From contig NZ_CP033334.1 of NCBI RefSeq assembly GCF_013170705.1, forward strand, positions 124,001 to 188,000: a stretch of 64,000 nt of DNA, read 5' to 3'. The number at the start of each line of letters is the position of its first letter. The stretch's first letter is position 1. Position numbers and translations under genes: made by a program. The notes beneath the pieces were generated by a model. That model had not been told where the DNA came from, made no database searches, and was given only the letters and a program-made list of their open reading frames with translations. Shown one piece after another: positions 16,909-25,962 of this stretch. The stretch comes from Mesorhizobium loti (GTDB taxonomy: Bacteria > Pseudomonadota > Alphaproteobacteria > Rhizobiales > Rhizobiaceae).

Positions 16909-18075
16909 TCACTCGAAGACGATGCTCGGCACCGCCGCTTCGGCCGCGCCGCGCTCTTCATTGACCCTGTCCCAGACCTTGGCGGCGATGTCGCGATAGG
17001 TTTTCGCCGCGGCGCCGTCGGGCTTCGAGACGACCACCGGCGCCCCGGCATCCGAGCTTTCGCGGATGCCCATTTCCAGCGGCACTTCGCCGAGGAAGGT
17101 GACGCCGAGGCGTTCGGCTTCGCGGCGCGCGCCGCCATGGCCGAAAATGTCGTAGCGCTTGCCGGTGTCCGGCGCGATGAAATAGCTCATGTTCTCGACG
17201 ATGCCGAGCAGCGGCACGTCGACCTTCTTGAACATGTTCAGCCCCTTGCGGGCATCGATGAGGGCCAGGTCCTGCGGCGTCGAGACGATGACGGCGCCGG
17301 CCAGCGGCACCTGCTGCGCCATGGTCAATTGCGCATCGCCGGTGCCGGGCGGCATGTCGACCACAAGCACGTCGAGCCGGCCCCATTCAACCTCGCGCAG
17401 CATCTGTGTGAGTGCCGACATCACCATCGGCCCGCGCCAGATCATCGGCGTTTCCTCATCGACGAGGAAGCCCATCGACATCACCTTGAGGCCGTAATTC
17501 TCCATCGGCTTGAGGATCTTGCCGTCAACCGTCTGCGGCCGGCCATGGATGTCGAGCAGCTTGGGCATGGACGGGCCGTAGATGTCCGCATCGAGCACGC
17601 CGACCCGCAAGCCATTGGCGGCAAGGCCAAGCGCCAGGTTGACGGCGGTGGTCGACTTGCCGACGCCGCCCTTGCCGGAAGCAACCGCTATGATCGCCTC
17701 GATGCCGGGCACGCCGCGCTTGCCCTGGCTGTGCGAAGCGGGGGCATGCGGAGCGGAACGTGGTGCGGCGGGCGGAGCCGGCCTGGGCGCGGGACGCGTC
17801 GGAACAGGCGCCTCCATGCCGCCGCCCTTCTTTTCCGCCGTCAACGCGACAACGGCACCGGCAACACCTGGAATTGCCTTGACGACACGTTCGGCGGCGG
17901 CGCGCAGCGGCTCCATCTCCTGCGCCCTGGCGGCGGGAACGGTGATCGAGAAGAACACTTTCGAATCGGCGATGAAAATCTCGGAAACCATGCCGAGGTC
18001 GACGATGTTGCCGGTGAAATCCGGCCCATTGACCGTCTTCAGACGCTCGGTGACGATTTCCTTGGTGACGGACAT
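16909..18075 (-). CDS. Mrp/ApbC-type P-loop ATPase, cysteine-free
   Basis: Member of the Mrp/NBP35 family of iron-sulfur cluster carriers, 388 residues. Residues 1-80 are a MIP18-like domain, 90-125 a Pro/Ala-rich linker, and the rest a deviant-Walker ATPase with SGKGGVGKST and VVDMPPGTGD. AGGA eight bases upstream supports the ATG. In the place where most family members carry the CxxC motif that binds a bridging cluster (after VENMSYF), this protein reads IAPDTGKRYD, and I find no cysteine anywhere in the translation. It therefore cannot hold a cluster through Cys in the usual way. It is monocistronic as far as can be seen. Confidence 0.9.
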   Translation of the reverse strand: MSVTKEIVTERLKTVNGPDFTGNIVDLGMVSEIFIADSKVFFSITVPAARAQEMEPLRAAAERVVKAIPGVAGAVVALTAEKKGGGMEAPVPTRPAPRPAPPAAPRSAPHAPASHSQGKRGVPGIEAIIAVASGKGGVGKSTTAVNLALGLAANGLRVGVLDADIYGPSMPKLLDIHGRPQTVDGKILKPMENYGLKVMSMGFLVDEETPMIWRGPMVMSALTQMLREVEWGRLDVLVVDMPPGTGDAQLTMAQQVPLAGAVIVSTPQDLALIDARKGLNMFKKVDVPLLGIVENMSYFIAPDTGKRYDIFGHGGARREAERLGVTFLGEVPLEMGIRESSDAGAPVVVSKPDGAAAKTYRDIAAKVWDRVNEERGAAEAAVPSIVFE

Positions 18076-18150
18076 GATTTTATCCTGGCGTTGGGCTGCC
18101 GCTCAGATAGTGCAGATTGAAGCCGACTCCAAGCGCCACGATGCCTGCGG

Positions 18151-19155
18151 TCAACCCGTCAGGTTGACGGCGAGATAGGTAAGAGCCGAAATCGCCGCCG
18201 TCGCCGGCAAGGTAATGATCCAGGCGATGACGATGTTACCGGCGATGCCCCAGCGCACCGCCGAGACGCGGCGGGCAGCACCGACGCCTATGATGGCACC
18301 GGTGATCGTATGCGTGGTCGATACGGGAACGCCGAGCCAGGTGGCGGCGAACAGCGTGATGGCGCCGCCGGTTTCGGCGCAAAAGCCCTGCATCGGATTG
18401 AGCCGGGTGATCTTCGAACCCATCGTGTGGACGATCCGCCAGCCACCGAACAGCGTGCCGAGCGCCAGTGCCGACTGGCAGGTGAGGACAACCCAGAGCG
18501 GCACGTAGAATTTCTCGCCGAGCATGCCTTGCGAATAAAGCAGCACGGCGATGATGCCCATGGTCTTCTGCGCATCGTTGCCGCCGTGCCCGAGCGAATA
18601 GAGCGAGGCGGAAAAGAACTGCAGGACGCGAAAGGTGCTGTCGACGGCGAACGGCGTCTGGCGCACGAACAGCCACGAAACCACCAGGATCAGGACAAGC
18701 GCCAGGACAAAACCGGTCGCCGGCGAGAGCACGATCGCGGCGACCGTCTTGCCGAGTCCCGACCAGACGATGGCACCGATGCCCGCCTTGGCAACCCCGG
18801 CGCCGACCAGCCCGCCGATCAGCGCGTGCGAGCTGCTCGAAGGGATGCCGGCAATCCAGGTGACGATGTTCCAGACAATGGCGCCGACGAGAGCCGAGAA
18901 GATCACCGCCGGCGTGACGATGCTGACATCGACGATGCCTTTCCCCACGGTCTCGGCGACATGCAGGCCGAAGAACATGAAGGCGATGAAATTGAAGAAG
19001 GCTGCCCACAGCACCGCATATTGCGGCCTGAGTACGCGCGTGGAGACGATTGTGGCGATGGAATTGGCCGCATCGTGCAGGCCGTTGAGAAAATCGAAGA
19101 ACAGCGCGACGGCGACAAGGCCGGCCAGCAGGGGGAAGGCGATCGCGACGTCCAT
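18151..19155 (-). CDS. pit: PiT-family inorganic phosphate transporter
   Basis: Low-affinity phosphate or metal-phosphate symporter, 334 residues, about ten membrane helices. The duplicated PiT signatures are visible: FDFLNGLHDAANSIATIVSTR near the N-terminus and the GVPVSTTHTITGAIIGVGAA region near the C-terminus, plus SSSHALIGGL in the middle. It starts three bases after the stop of the DUF47 gene on the same strand, the usual pairing for Pit systems in bacteria. Expected in the inner membrane. Confidence 0.94.
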   Translation of the reverse strand: MDVAIAFPLLAGLVAVALFFDFLNGLHDAANSIATIVSTRVLRPQYAVLWAAFFNFIAFMFFGLHVAETVGKGIVDVSIVTPAVIFSALVGAIVWNIVTWIAGIPSSSSHALIGGLVGAGVAKAGIGAIVWSGLGKTVAAIVLSPATGFVLALVLILVVSWLFVRQTPFAVDSTFRVLQFFSASLYSLGHGGNDAQKTMGIIAVLLYSQGMLGEKFYVPLWVVLTCQSALALGTLFGGWRIVHTMGSKITRLNPMQGFCAETGGAITLFAATWLGVPVSTTHTITGAIIGVGAARRVSAVRWGIAGNIVIAWIITLPATAAISALTYLAVNLTG

Positions 19156-19158
19156 CGC

Positions 19159-19800
19159 CTAGACGTTCTCTATCACGATGCCGCTGATCTCGTTGGCGAC
19201 GTCCTCGAAGCGATCGACCACCTTCTCCAGCTGACCATAGATTTCCGAGCCGATCAGGTAGGCCATCGCGTCACCGCGGCCGTGGCGCCTGAACAGATCC
19301 TTGAGGCCCTGCTCATGCAAGTCGTCGGCCCGGCCCTCGGCGCGCATGACTTCCTCGGCGAGAACGTTCAGGCGGGCGCTGTTGGCGCCGACCTTGGCGA
19401 GCAGCGGGATCGCCTCCGCGACCAGCCGCGCTGCGTCGACGATGACGGCGCCCATTTCCTGCATCAGCGGATCGAACTCCCGCTTCTCGAACAGCCTTAC
19501 CGTCTTGACGGTCTTGTGCATCATGTCGATGGCATCATCCATCGACTGGATCAGATCCTTGATGTCGCCGCGATCGAAAGGGGTGATGAAGGAGCGTCGC
19601 ACGGCGAGCAGGACTTCCGCGGTGACGTGATCGGCCTCGTCCTCGAGATCGACGATCTTCTGGCACCAGCGATCGATGTCCTTGCCCTGGAGAAGCTGCT
19701 GCAGCGCCTCCGCGCCGCCGACCACCGTGCGGGAATGCCGCTCGAACAGGTCGAAGAAACGATCTTCGCGTGGCAGCAGCTTGTGAAACCAGCCCAGCAT
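19159..19800 (-). CDS. DUF47 PhoU-like accessory protein of Pit
   Basis: A 213-residue, nearly all-helical protein of the DUF47/PhoU-like family. It begins MLGWFHKLLPREDRFFDLFE, a family hallmark, and contains DIKDLIQSMDDAIDMMHKT with acidic metal-binding-type positions and KVVDRFEDVANEI near the end. The ATG at 19800 is preceded by GGGAGA; the open frame extending upstream to 20397 is antisense to the LysR gene and is disregarded. These proteins regulate or gate the partner Pit transporter; the pit gene follows after only three bases, supporting co-expression. Confidence 0.92.
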   Translation of the reverse strand: MLGWFHKLLPREDRFFDLFERHSRTVVGGAEALQQLLQGKDIDRWCQKIVDLEDEADHVTAEVLLAVRRSFITPFDRGDIKDLIQSMDDAIDMMHKTVKTVRLFEKREFDPLMQEMGAVIVDAARLVAEAIPLLAKVGANSARLNVLAEEVMRAEGRADDLHEQGLKDLFRRHGRGDAMAYLIGSEIYGQLEKVVDRFEDVANEISGIVIENV

Positions 19801-19969
19801 GTCAGTCTCCCATCGCGCCCGGCCCACGACCGTTTCATTGACATAACGCCGCGCGAAGCCGCGGGAAACAGTAAGCCGGCTGAAAGATGTGGATGCGAAA
19901 CGATTGCGCATACCGCTTGCGGCAAAGGACGATTTCCCCGAGCCTGTGCGCGACGACCGGAAAGATAGC

Positions 19970-20869
19970 ATGATCGACAAACTCGAATTCTTCATCGCGC
20001 TGGCCAAGGAAGAGCATTTCGGCCGGGCGGCGGAAGCATGCGGCGTGACCCAGCCGACCCTGTCGGCCGGCATCAAACAGCTGGAGGGGCAGCTCGGCGT
20101 CATGCTGGTCAACCGCGGGTCGCGTTTCCAGGGGCTGACGCCGGAGGGCAAGCAGGTGCTGGTCTGGGCGCGCCGCATCGTCGGCGATTCGAGGACCATG
20201 CGCGAGGAGATGCGGGCGGCGCGGCACGGCCTTTCCGGCCGCATCCGCATCGCCGCCATTCCGACCGCGCTCGCCATGGTGGCGCGGCTGACGACGCCGT
20301 TTCGCGAAAAGCACCCGGGCGTCACCTTCTCGGTGCTGTCGCGCACTTCGATCGAGGTGCTGTCGTTGCTCGGCAATTTCGACATCGATGCCGGCATTAC
20401 CTATCTCGACAACGAGCCGCTTGGGCGGGTGACCAGCGTACCGCTCTACGACGAGCGCTATCAATTGATCACAGCCATAGGCAACCCTTATTCGGATCGC
20501 GACAAAGTGTCATGGGCCGAGATCAGTCAGCTGCCGCTGTGCCTCCTCACGCCTGACATGCAGAACCGCCGCCTCATCGACCAGCATCTGGCCGAGGCCG
20601 GCGTGCAGGTGCGGCCGACGCTCGAATCCAATTCGATGATTGTGCTGTTCTCGCATATCCGCACCGGCAAATGGTCGTCGATCATGCCGCTCAACCTCGC
20701 GGAAACATTCGGCTTTTCGGAGCCGATCCGGGCCATTCCAATCGTCGAGCCGGATGCCAGCCATACGGTCGGCCTGGTGGCCGCGCCGCGCGAACCGCAC
20801 ACGCCGCTGGTGCAGGCGCTGCTGGACGAGGCAATGGCGCTGGCAGACGATTTCCGCGCCCATCGCTAG
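19970..20869 (+). CDS. LysR-family regulator upstream of the formate dehydrogenase operon
   Basis: A 299-residue LysR-type regulator. The N-terminal helix-turn-helix covers about residues 1-60 (LEFFIALAKEEHFGRAAEACGVTQPTLSAGIKQLE, split over its two helices) and the effector-binding domain the rest. ATG at 19970 starts at the family-typical position and has GGAAAG upstream; open sequence before it is not used. It is co-directional with, and 135 bases ahead of, the fds operon, where a T-N11-A dyad lies at 20895-20915. Control of formate dehydrogenase in response to formate or C1 status is inferred from position. Confidence 0.9.
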   Translation: MIDKLEFFIALAKEEHFGRAAEACGVTQPTLSAGIKQLEGQLGVMLVNRGSRFQGLTPEGKQVLVWARRIVGDSRTMREEMRAARHGLSGRIRIAAIPTALAMVARLTTPFREKHPGVTFSVLSRTSIEVLSLLGNFDIDAGITYLDNEPLGRVTSVPLYDERYQLITAIGNPYSDRDKVSWAEISQLPLCLLTPDMQNRRLIDQHLAEAGVQVRPTLESNSMIVLFSHIRTGKWSSIMPLNLAETFGFSEPIRAIPIVEPDASHTVGLVAAPREPHTPLVQALLDEAMALADDFRAHR

Positions 20870-20894
20870 TTTAGACACGGTGAGCTGACCGTCA

Positions 20895-20915
20895 TCGATA
20901 GAAGATTTCTATCGA
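20895..20915. promoter_or_regulatory. LysR-type dyad before fdsG
   Basis: TCGATAGAA (20895-20903), GAT, TTCTATCGA (20907-20915) is a perfect 9-3-9 inverted repeat. It contains T-N11-A within ATA-N9-TAT, the shape of LysR recognition boxes, and lies 26 bases after the LysR stop and about 90 bases before fdsG. Confidence 0.65.
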
Positions 20916-20968
20916 GCAACGGATCAGCTTTATTGATTTCGCGGGTTTCCTCTGTTTTTGTAACGACT

Positions 20969-20984
20969 TAGCGCTCGAGCGCTA
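20969..20984. promoter_or_regulatory. 16-base perfect palindrome just before fdsG
   Basis: TAGCGCTCGAGCGCTA is its own reverse complement and ends six bases before the fdsG ribosome-binding site (AGGGAGG, 20991-20997). It could be a second operator or an RNA hairpin in the leader that affects fdsG translation. Confidence 0.55.
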
Positions 20985-21004
20985 CCGACCAGGGAGGGCG
21001 CTGC

Positions 21005-21484
21005 TTGACGATGCAGCCTGCAAGTACCGAGATCGTATCGCGCACGGCCGCGATTATCCACGAGCTGAAAGGCCTCGAAGGCCCGCTGCTGCCGATCCTC
21101 CATGGCATCCAGGAAGAATTCGGGCATGTGCCGCAGGACGCCGTGCCCGTCATCGCCGATGAACTGAACTTGTCCAGGGCCGAGGTGCATGGCGTCGTGA
21201 CCTTTTATCATGACTTCCGTGCGCGGCCGGCCGGTCGGCACGTGCTCAAGCTGTGCCAGGCGGAAGCCTGCCAGTCGATGGGTTCGGATGCGGTGGCCGC
21301 CAGGGTCAAGCAGCTGCTCGGCATCGATTTCCATGAGACGACCCGCGATGGATCGGTCACGCTTGAGCCGGTCTATTGCCTCGGGCTTTGCGCCTGTTCG
21401 CCGTCGGCGATGCTGGACGGCGAGGTGATCGGGCGGCTCGATGACGACAAGATCGACGAGATCGTTGCCGAGGTGCGCTCATGA
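21005..21484 (+). CDS. fdsG: NAD-dependent formate dehydrogenase gamma subunit
   Basis: NuoE-like [2Fe-2S] subunit of the soluble molybdenum formate dehydrogenase; it takes part in electron transfer to NAD+. Four cysteines are placed as in NuoE: two in CQAEAC and two in YCLGLC. A TTG at 21005 is seven bases after AGGGAGG and is preferred; ATG at 21011 is two codons further in and is the alternative (13-base spacing). Length is 159 residues, normal for FdsG. It overlaps fdsB by four bases (ATGA). The order fdsG-fdsB-fdsA-fdhD-fdsD is that of known proteobacterial formate dehydrogenase operons. Confidence 0.93.
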   Translation: MTMQPASTEIVSRTAAIIHELKGLEGPLLPILHGIQEEFGHVPQDAVPVIADELNLSRAEVHGVVTFYHDFRARPAGRHVLKLCQAEACQSMGSDAVAARVKQLLGIDFHETTRDGSVTLEPVYCLGLCACSPSAMLDGEVIGRLDDDKIDEIVAEVRS

Positions 21485-23037
21485 TCCCCCGCATCTACAT
21501 TCCCGGCGATTCCGGCGCGCTGGCGCTCGGCGCGGAAAAGGTCGCCAACGCCATTCGCGCTGAACTCGCCGAACGCGGCATCGAGGCCAAGATCGTGCGC
21601 AACGGGTCGCGCGGCGCCTATTTCCTCGAGCCCATGGTCGAGGTGGCGACCGCCAACGGCCGTGTCGCCTACGGACCGGTCAAGACGTCGGACGTCAAGA
21701 GCCTGTTCGATAGCGGCTTCCTCACCGGCGGCCATCACAAGCGCTGGCTGGGCGCGCCGGACAAGATTCCTTTCCTGGCCAAGCAGACCAGGCTGACCTT
21801 TGCGCGCTGCGGTATCAACGACCCGTTGTCGCTCGACGCCTACAAGTCGCTCGGCGGGCTGAAAGGCCTGCAGAACGCGCTGGCCATGGCGCCCGCCGAT
21901 GTCGTCAAGCAGGTTACCGAGTCGGGCCTGCGCGGCCGTGGCGGCGCGGGTTTCCCGACAGGCATCAAATGGAAGACGGTGCTGGATACGGCGGGAGACC
22001 AAAAATACATCGTCTGCAACGCCGATGAAGGCGACAGCGCCACCTTCGCCGACCGCATGATCATGGAGGGCGATCCCTTCGTGCTGATCGAAGGCATGAC
22101 GATCGCCGGTGTCGCGACCGGCGCCACCAAGGGTTTCGTCTATATCCGCTCGGAATATCCGCATGCGGTGGCGACGATGAACAAGGCCGTCGAGATCGCC
22201 CGCAAGGCAGGCGTGCTCGGCGTCAACGTGATGGGTTCACCCAACGCCTTCGACATGGAAATCCGTGTTGGTGCCGGCGCCTATGTCTGCGGCGAGGAAA
22301 CATCGCTGCTCAACAGCCTCGAAGGCAAGCGCGGCGTCGTGCGCGCCAAGCCGCCGCTGCCGGCGATCCAGGGTCTGTTCGGCAAGCCGACGGTGATCAA
22401 CAATGTCATCTCGCTGGCTTCAGTCCCTATCATCATGGACAAGGGGGCGGCGTTCTACAAGGATTTCGGCATGGGCCGCTCGCGCGGCACGATCCCGATC
22501 CAGATCGCCGGCAACGTCAAGCATGGCGGCCTGTTCGAGACGGCCTTCGGCCTGACGCTGGGCGAGATCGTCGACGATATCGGCGGCGGCACCGCCACTG
22601 GCCGGCCGGTGAAGGCCGTGCAGGTCGGCGGCCCGCTCGGCGCCTATTTCCCGCGCTCGCTGTTCGACACCGCCTTCGACTACGAAGCCTTTGCCGCCAA
22701 GGACGGGCTGATCGGACATGCCGGCATCACCGTGTTCGACGATACGGCCGACATGCTGAAGCAGGCGCGCTTCGCCATGGAGTTCTGCGCCATCGAAAGC
22801 TGCGGCAAGTGCACGCCCTGCCGCATCGGCTCGACGCGTGGGGTGGAGACCATCGACCGGCTCGCCGCCGGCATCGAGCCGGAAAAGAACCTCGCTCTGG
22901 TCACCGATCTCTGCAACACGATGAAGTTCGGATCGCTCTGCGCGCTGGGTGGTTTCACGCCCTACCCGGTGATGAGCTCGATCACCCATTTCCCCGAGGA
23001 TTTCAAGCCCGCGCCTGCGCGCGTGGCTGCTGAATAG
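21481..23037 (+). CDS. fdsB: NAD-dependent formate dehydrogenase beta subunit
   Basis: NuoF-like flavin subunit, 518 residues, carrying FMN, the NAD+ site and one [4Fe-4S] cluster. A thioredoxin-like N-terminal portion (about 1-120) precedes the NuoF core. The FMN/NAD region GRGGAGFPTGIKWK, the glycine-rich GAGAYVCGEETSLLNSLEG and the cluster motif ESCGKCTPCRIGS with a further Cys in DLCNTM are intact. It overlaps fdsG by four bases and is followed after 10 bases by fdsA. With FdsG it forms the NADH-producing module. Confidence 0.95.
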   Translation: MIPRIYIPGDSGALALGAEKVANAIRAELAERGIEAKIVRNGSRGAYFLEPMVEVATANGRVAYGPVKTSDVKSLFDSGFLTGGHHKRWLGAPDKIPFLAKQTRLTFARCGINDPLSLDAYKSLGGLKGLQNALAMAPADVVKQVTESGLRGRGGAGFPTGIKWKTVLDTAGDQKYIVCNADEGDSATFADRMIMEGDPFVLIEGMTIAGVATGATKGFVYIRSEYPHAVATMNKAVEIARKAGVLGVNVMGSPNAFDMEIRVGAGAYVCGEETSLLNSLEGKRGVVRAKPPLPAIQGLFGKPTVINNVISLASVPIIMDKGAAFYKDFGMGRSRGTIPIQIAGNVKHGGLFETAFGLTLGEIVDDIGGGTATGRPVKAVQVGGPLGAYFPRSLFDTAFDYEAFAAKDGLIGHAGITVFDDTADMLKQARFAMEFCAIESCGKCTPCRIGSTRGVETIDRLAAGIEPEKNLALVTDLCNTMKFGSLCALGGFTPYPVMSSITHFPEDFKPAPARVAAE

Positions 23038-23047
23038 GAGCTGGCAG

Positions 23048-25960
23048 ATGAACATCAAGGCCGACTTCCCGATACTCATCGAAGAACTCGACTACGGGAC
23101 CCCGGAATCGAAGGCGCAAAAGCAGGTCACGCTGGTCGTGGACGGCCGCAGCATCAGCGTGCCGGAAGGCACCTCGATCATGCGGGCGGCGATGGAAGGC
23201 GGGGTTGAGATCCCGAAGCTCTGCGCCACCGACATGCTGGACTCGTTCGGCTCGTGCCGTGTCTGCCTGGTCGAGATCGAAGGACGCGGCGGCACGCCGG
23301 CGTCCTGCACGACGCCGGTCGGCGAAGGCATGGTGGTGCGCACACAATCCGACCGGCTCGACGCCATCCGTCGCGGCGTCATGGAACTCTACGTCTCCGA
23401 CCATCCGACCGGCTGGAACGAGAAGGCCGGAACCGGCGCCAGCGAGTTCGACGCGGTGGCGAAGTCGGTCGGCCTGACAGAGAACCGCTACGGCATCGAG
23501 GGCCGCAACCACGTCAAGCAGGAAGATGGCGTGGCGCCCGGCCATGGTTCGCTGGCGGTCGATTATATCGCCCGCGACGAATCCAACCCCTATTTCACCT
23601 ATGATCCGGCACAGTGCATCGTCTGCTCGCGCTGCGTGCGCGCCTGCGAGGAGGTGCAAGGCACCTTCGCCCTGACGATCGAGGGCCGCGGTTTTGAGTC
23701 GCGCATGGTTGCCGGCATGCATGAGGACTTCATCGCCTCCGAATGCGTGTCCTGCGGTGCCTGCGTGCAGGCCTGCCCGACGGATGCGCTGCGTGAGAAG
23801 ACCGTGCTCGAGAAGGGCATGCCCGAGCGCTCCGCCGTCACCACCTGCGCCTATTGCGGCGTCGGCTGCTCGTTCAAGGCCGAGGTGAAGGGCGACGAAG
23901 TCATCCGCATGATGCCCTACAAGGAAGGCAAGGCGAACCATGGCCATTCCTGCGTGAAGGGCCGTTTCGCCTATGGCTACGCCACCCACAAGGACCGCAT
24001 CCTGTCGCCGATGATCCGGGAAAAGGTCAGCGATCCCTGGCGTGAAGTGAGCTGGGAAGAGGCAATCGCCCATACGGCCAAGGAATTCCGCCGGATCCAG
24101 TACCAGTATGGACGCACCGCGATCGGCGGTATCACCTCGTCGCGCTGCACGAACGAAGAGACCTATCTCGTGCAGAAGATGGTCCGGCAGGGCTTCCGCA
24201 ACAACAATGTCGACACCTGCGCACGCGTCTGCCATTCGCCGACCGGCTATGGGCTCGGCCAGACCTATGGCACCTCGGCCGGCACGCAGGATTTCGATTC
24301 CGTCGAGTTCACCGACGTCGCCGTCATCATCGGCGCCAATCCGGCTTCCGCCCATCCGGTCTTCGCCTCTCGGCTGAAGAAGCGTCTGCGCCAGGGCGCC
24401 AAGCTGATCGTGCTCGATCCGCGCCGCACCGAAATGGTGAAATCGGCACATGTCGAAGCGGATTATCATCTGCCGCTGAAGCCCGGCACCAATGTCGCGG
24501 TGCTGACGGCGCTGGCCCATGTCATCGTCACCGAGGGCCTTTTCAACGAAGCCTTCATCCGCGAACGCTGCGACTGGACGGAGTTCCAGGACTGGGCGTC
24601 GTTCGTCGCCTTGCCGGAAAACAGCCCCGAAACCGTCGGCAAGCTTTCCGGCGTCGATCCCGAGCTGATCCGTGGCGCTGCCCGGCTCTACGCCAAGGGC
24701 GGCAATGGCGCGATCTATTACGGCCTCGGCGTCACCGAGCACAGCCAGGGCTCGACCACCGTCATGGCGATCGCCAACCTTGCGATGGCGACAGGCAATA
24801 TTGGCCGCCCAGGCGTCGGCGTGAACCCGCTGCGCGGCCAGAACAACGTGCAGGGTTCGTGCGACATGGGGTCCTTCCCGCATGAACTGCCGGGCTATCG
24901 CCACATCTCCGGGGAAGCCGTGCGCGACATCTATGAAAGCCTGTGGGGCGTGAAGCTCGACGACGAACCTGGCCTGCGCATCCCCAACATGCTGGATGCC
25001 GCCGTCGACGGCTCGTTCAAGGGCATCTACATCCAGGGCGAGGACATCCTGCAGTCCGATCCCGACACCAAGCATGTCGCCGCCGGCCTTGCGGCGATGG
25101 AATGCGTGGTCGTGCACGACCTGTTCCTGAACGAGACGGCGAACTACGCGCACGTCTTCCTGCCGGGTTCGACCTTCCTGGAGAAGGACGGAACCTTCAC
25201 CAATGCCGAGCGCCGCATCAACATGGTGCGCAAGGTCCTGGAGCCGAAGGCACGCTACGCCGACTGGGAAGCAACGCAGGAGCTCGCCCGCGCGATCGGG
25301 CTGGACTGGAACTATGAGCATCCCTCGCAGATCATGGACGAGATCGCCAAGACAACGCCAAGCTTCGCCGGCGTCTCCTTCGAGTTGCTCGACCGTGTCG
25401 GGTCGGTGCAATGGCCCTGCAACGAGAAGGCTCCGCTCGGCACGCCGATCATGCATGTCGATGGTTTCGTGCGCGGCAAGGGCAAGTTCATCCGCACCGA
25501 ATATGTGGCGACGGACGAGAGAACCGGGCCACGCTTCCCGCTGCTTTTGACCACCGGCCGCATCCTCAGCCAGTACAATGTCGGCGCGCAGACGCGGCGT
25601 ACCGACAACGTCATGTGGCACTCGGAAGACCGGCTGGAGATCCATCCGCACGATGCCGAGAACCGCGGCCTGCGCGATGGCGACTGGGTGCGGCTGACCA
25701 GCCGTTCCGGCGAAACGACGCTGCGCGCGCTGATTACCGACCGGGTGTCGCCGGGCGTGGTCTACACGACGTTCCACCATCCCGACACGCAGGCCAACGT
25801 CATCACCACCGACTTCTCCGACTGGGCGACCAACTGTCCCGAATACAAGGTCACCGCCGTGCAAGTCGGTGCCTCCAACGGGCCGTCGGAATGGCAACGC
25901 GAGTACGATGAACAGGCAAAAAACAGCCGCCGCATCGCCTCGCTGCAAGCGGCGGAGTAA
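23048..25960 (+). CDS. fdsA: NAD-dependent formate dehydrogenase catalytic alpha subunit
   Basis: Molybdenum bis-MGD enzyme subunit of 970 residues that oxidises formate to CO2. In order it shows an N-terminal [2Fe-2S] domain (CATDM, CRVC), a His/Cys cluster region, two ferredoxin-type clusters (CIVCSRCVRAC and CVSCGACVQAC), the proximal [4Fe-4S] motif CAYCGVGCSF with NHGHSCVKG, and the Mo domain. The molybdenum ligand is Cys395 followed by His396 in ARVCHSPTGYG, so this is a cysteine and not a selenocysteine enzyme. TAGGAG precedes the ATG. It is the largest gene of the operon, and fdhD follows two bases after its stop. Confidence 0.97.
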   Translation: MNIKADFPILIEELDYGTPESKAQKQVTLVVDGRSISVPEGTSIMRAAMEGGVEIPKLCATDMLDSFGSCRVCLVEIEGRGGTPASCTTPVGEGMVVRTQSDRLDAIRRGVMELYVSDHPTGWNEKAGTGASEFDAVAKSVGLTENRYGIEGRNHVKQEDGVAPGHGSLAVDYIARDESNPYFTYDPAQCIVCSRCVRACEEVQGTFALTIEGRGFESRMVAGMHEDFIASECVSCGACVQACPTDALREKTVLEKGMPERSAVTTCAYCGVGCSFKAEVKGDEVIRMMPYKEGKANHGHSCVKGRFAYGYATHKDRILSPMIREKVSDPWREVSWEEAIAHTAKEFRRIQYQYGRTAIGGITSSRCTNEETYLVQKMVRQGFRNNNVDTCARVCHSPTGYGLGQTYGTSAGTQDFDSVEFTDVAVIIGANPASAHPVFASRLKKRLRQGAKLIVLDPRRTEMVKSAHVEADYHLPLKPGTNVAVLTALAHVIVTEGLFNEAFIRERCDWTEFQDWASFVALPENSPETVGKLSGVDPELIRGAARLYAKGGNGAIYYGLGVTEHSQGSTTVMAIANLAMATGNIGRPGVGVNPLRGQNNVQGSCDMGSFPHELPGYRHISGEAVRDIYESLWGVKLDDEPGLRIPNMLDAAVDGSFKGIYIQGEDILQSDPDTKHVAAGLAAMECVVVHDLFLNETANYAHVFLPGSTFLEKDGTFTNAERRINMVRKVLEPKARYADWEATQELARAIGLDWNYEHPSQIMDEIAKTTPSFAGVSFELLDRVGSVQWPCNEKAPLGTPIMHVDGFVRGKGKFIRTEYVATDERTGPRFPLLLTTGRILSQYNVGAQTRRTDNVMWHSEDRLEIHPHDAENRGLRDGDWVRLTSRSGETTLRALITDRVSPGVVYTTFHHPDTQANVITTDFSDWATNCPEYKVTAVQVGASNGPSEWQREYDEQAKNSRRIASLQAAE

Positions 25961-25962
25961 CC

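Noticed and set aside
24218..24232. Selenocysteine at the formate dehydrogenase active site
   Set aside because: The codon at the Mo-ligand position is TGC (Cys395), not TGA, and no in-frame TGA occurs.
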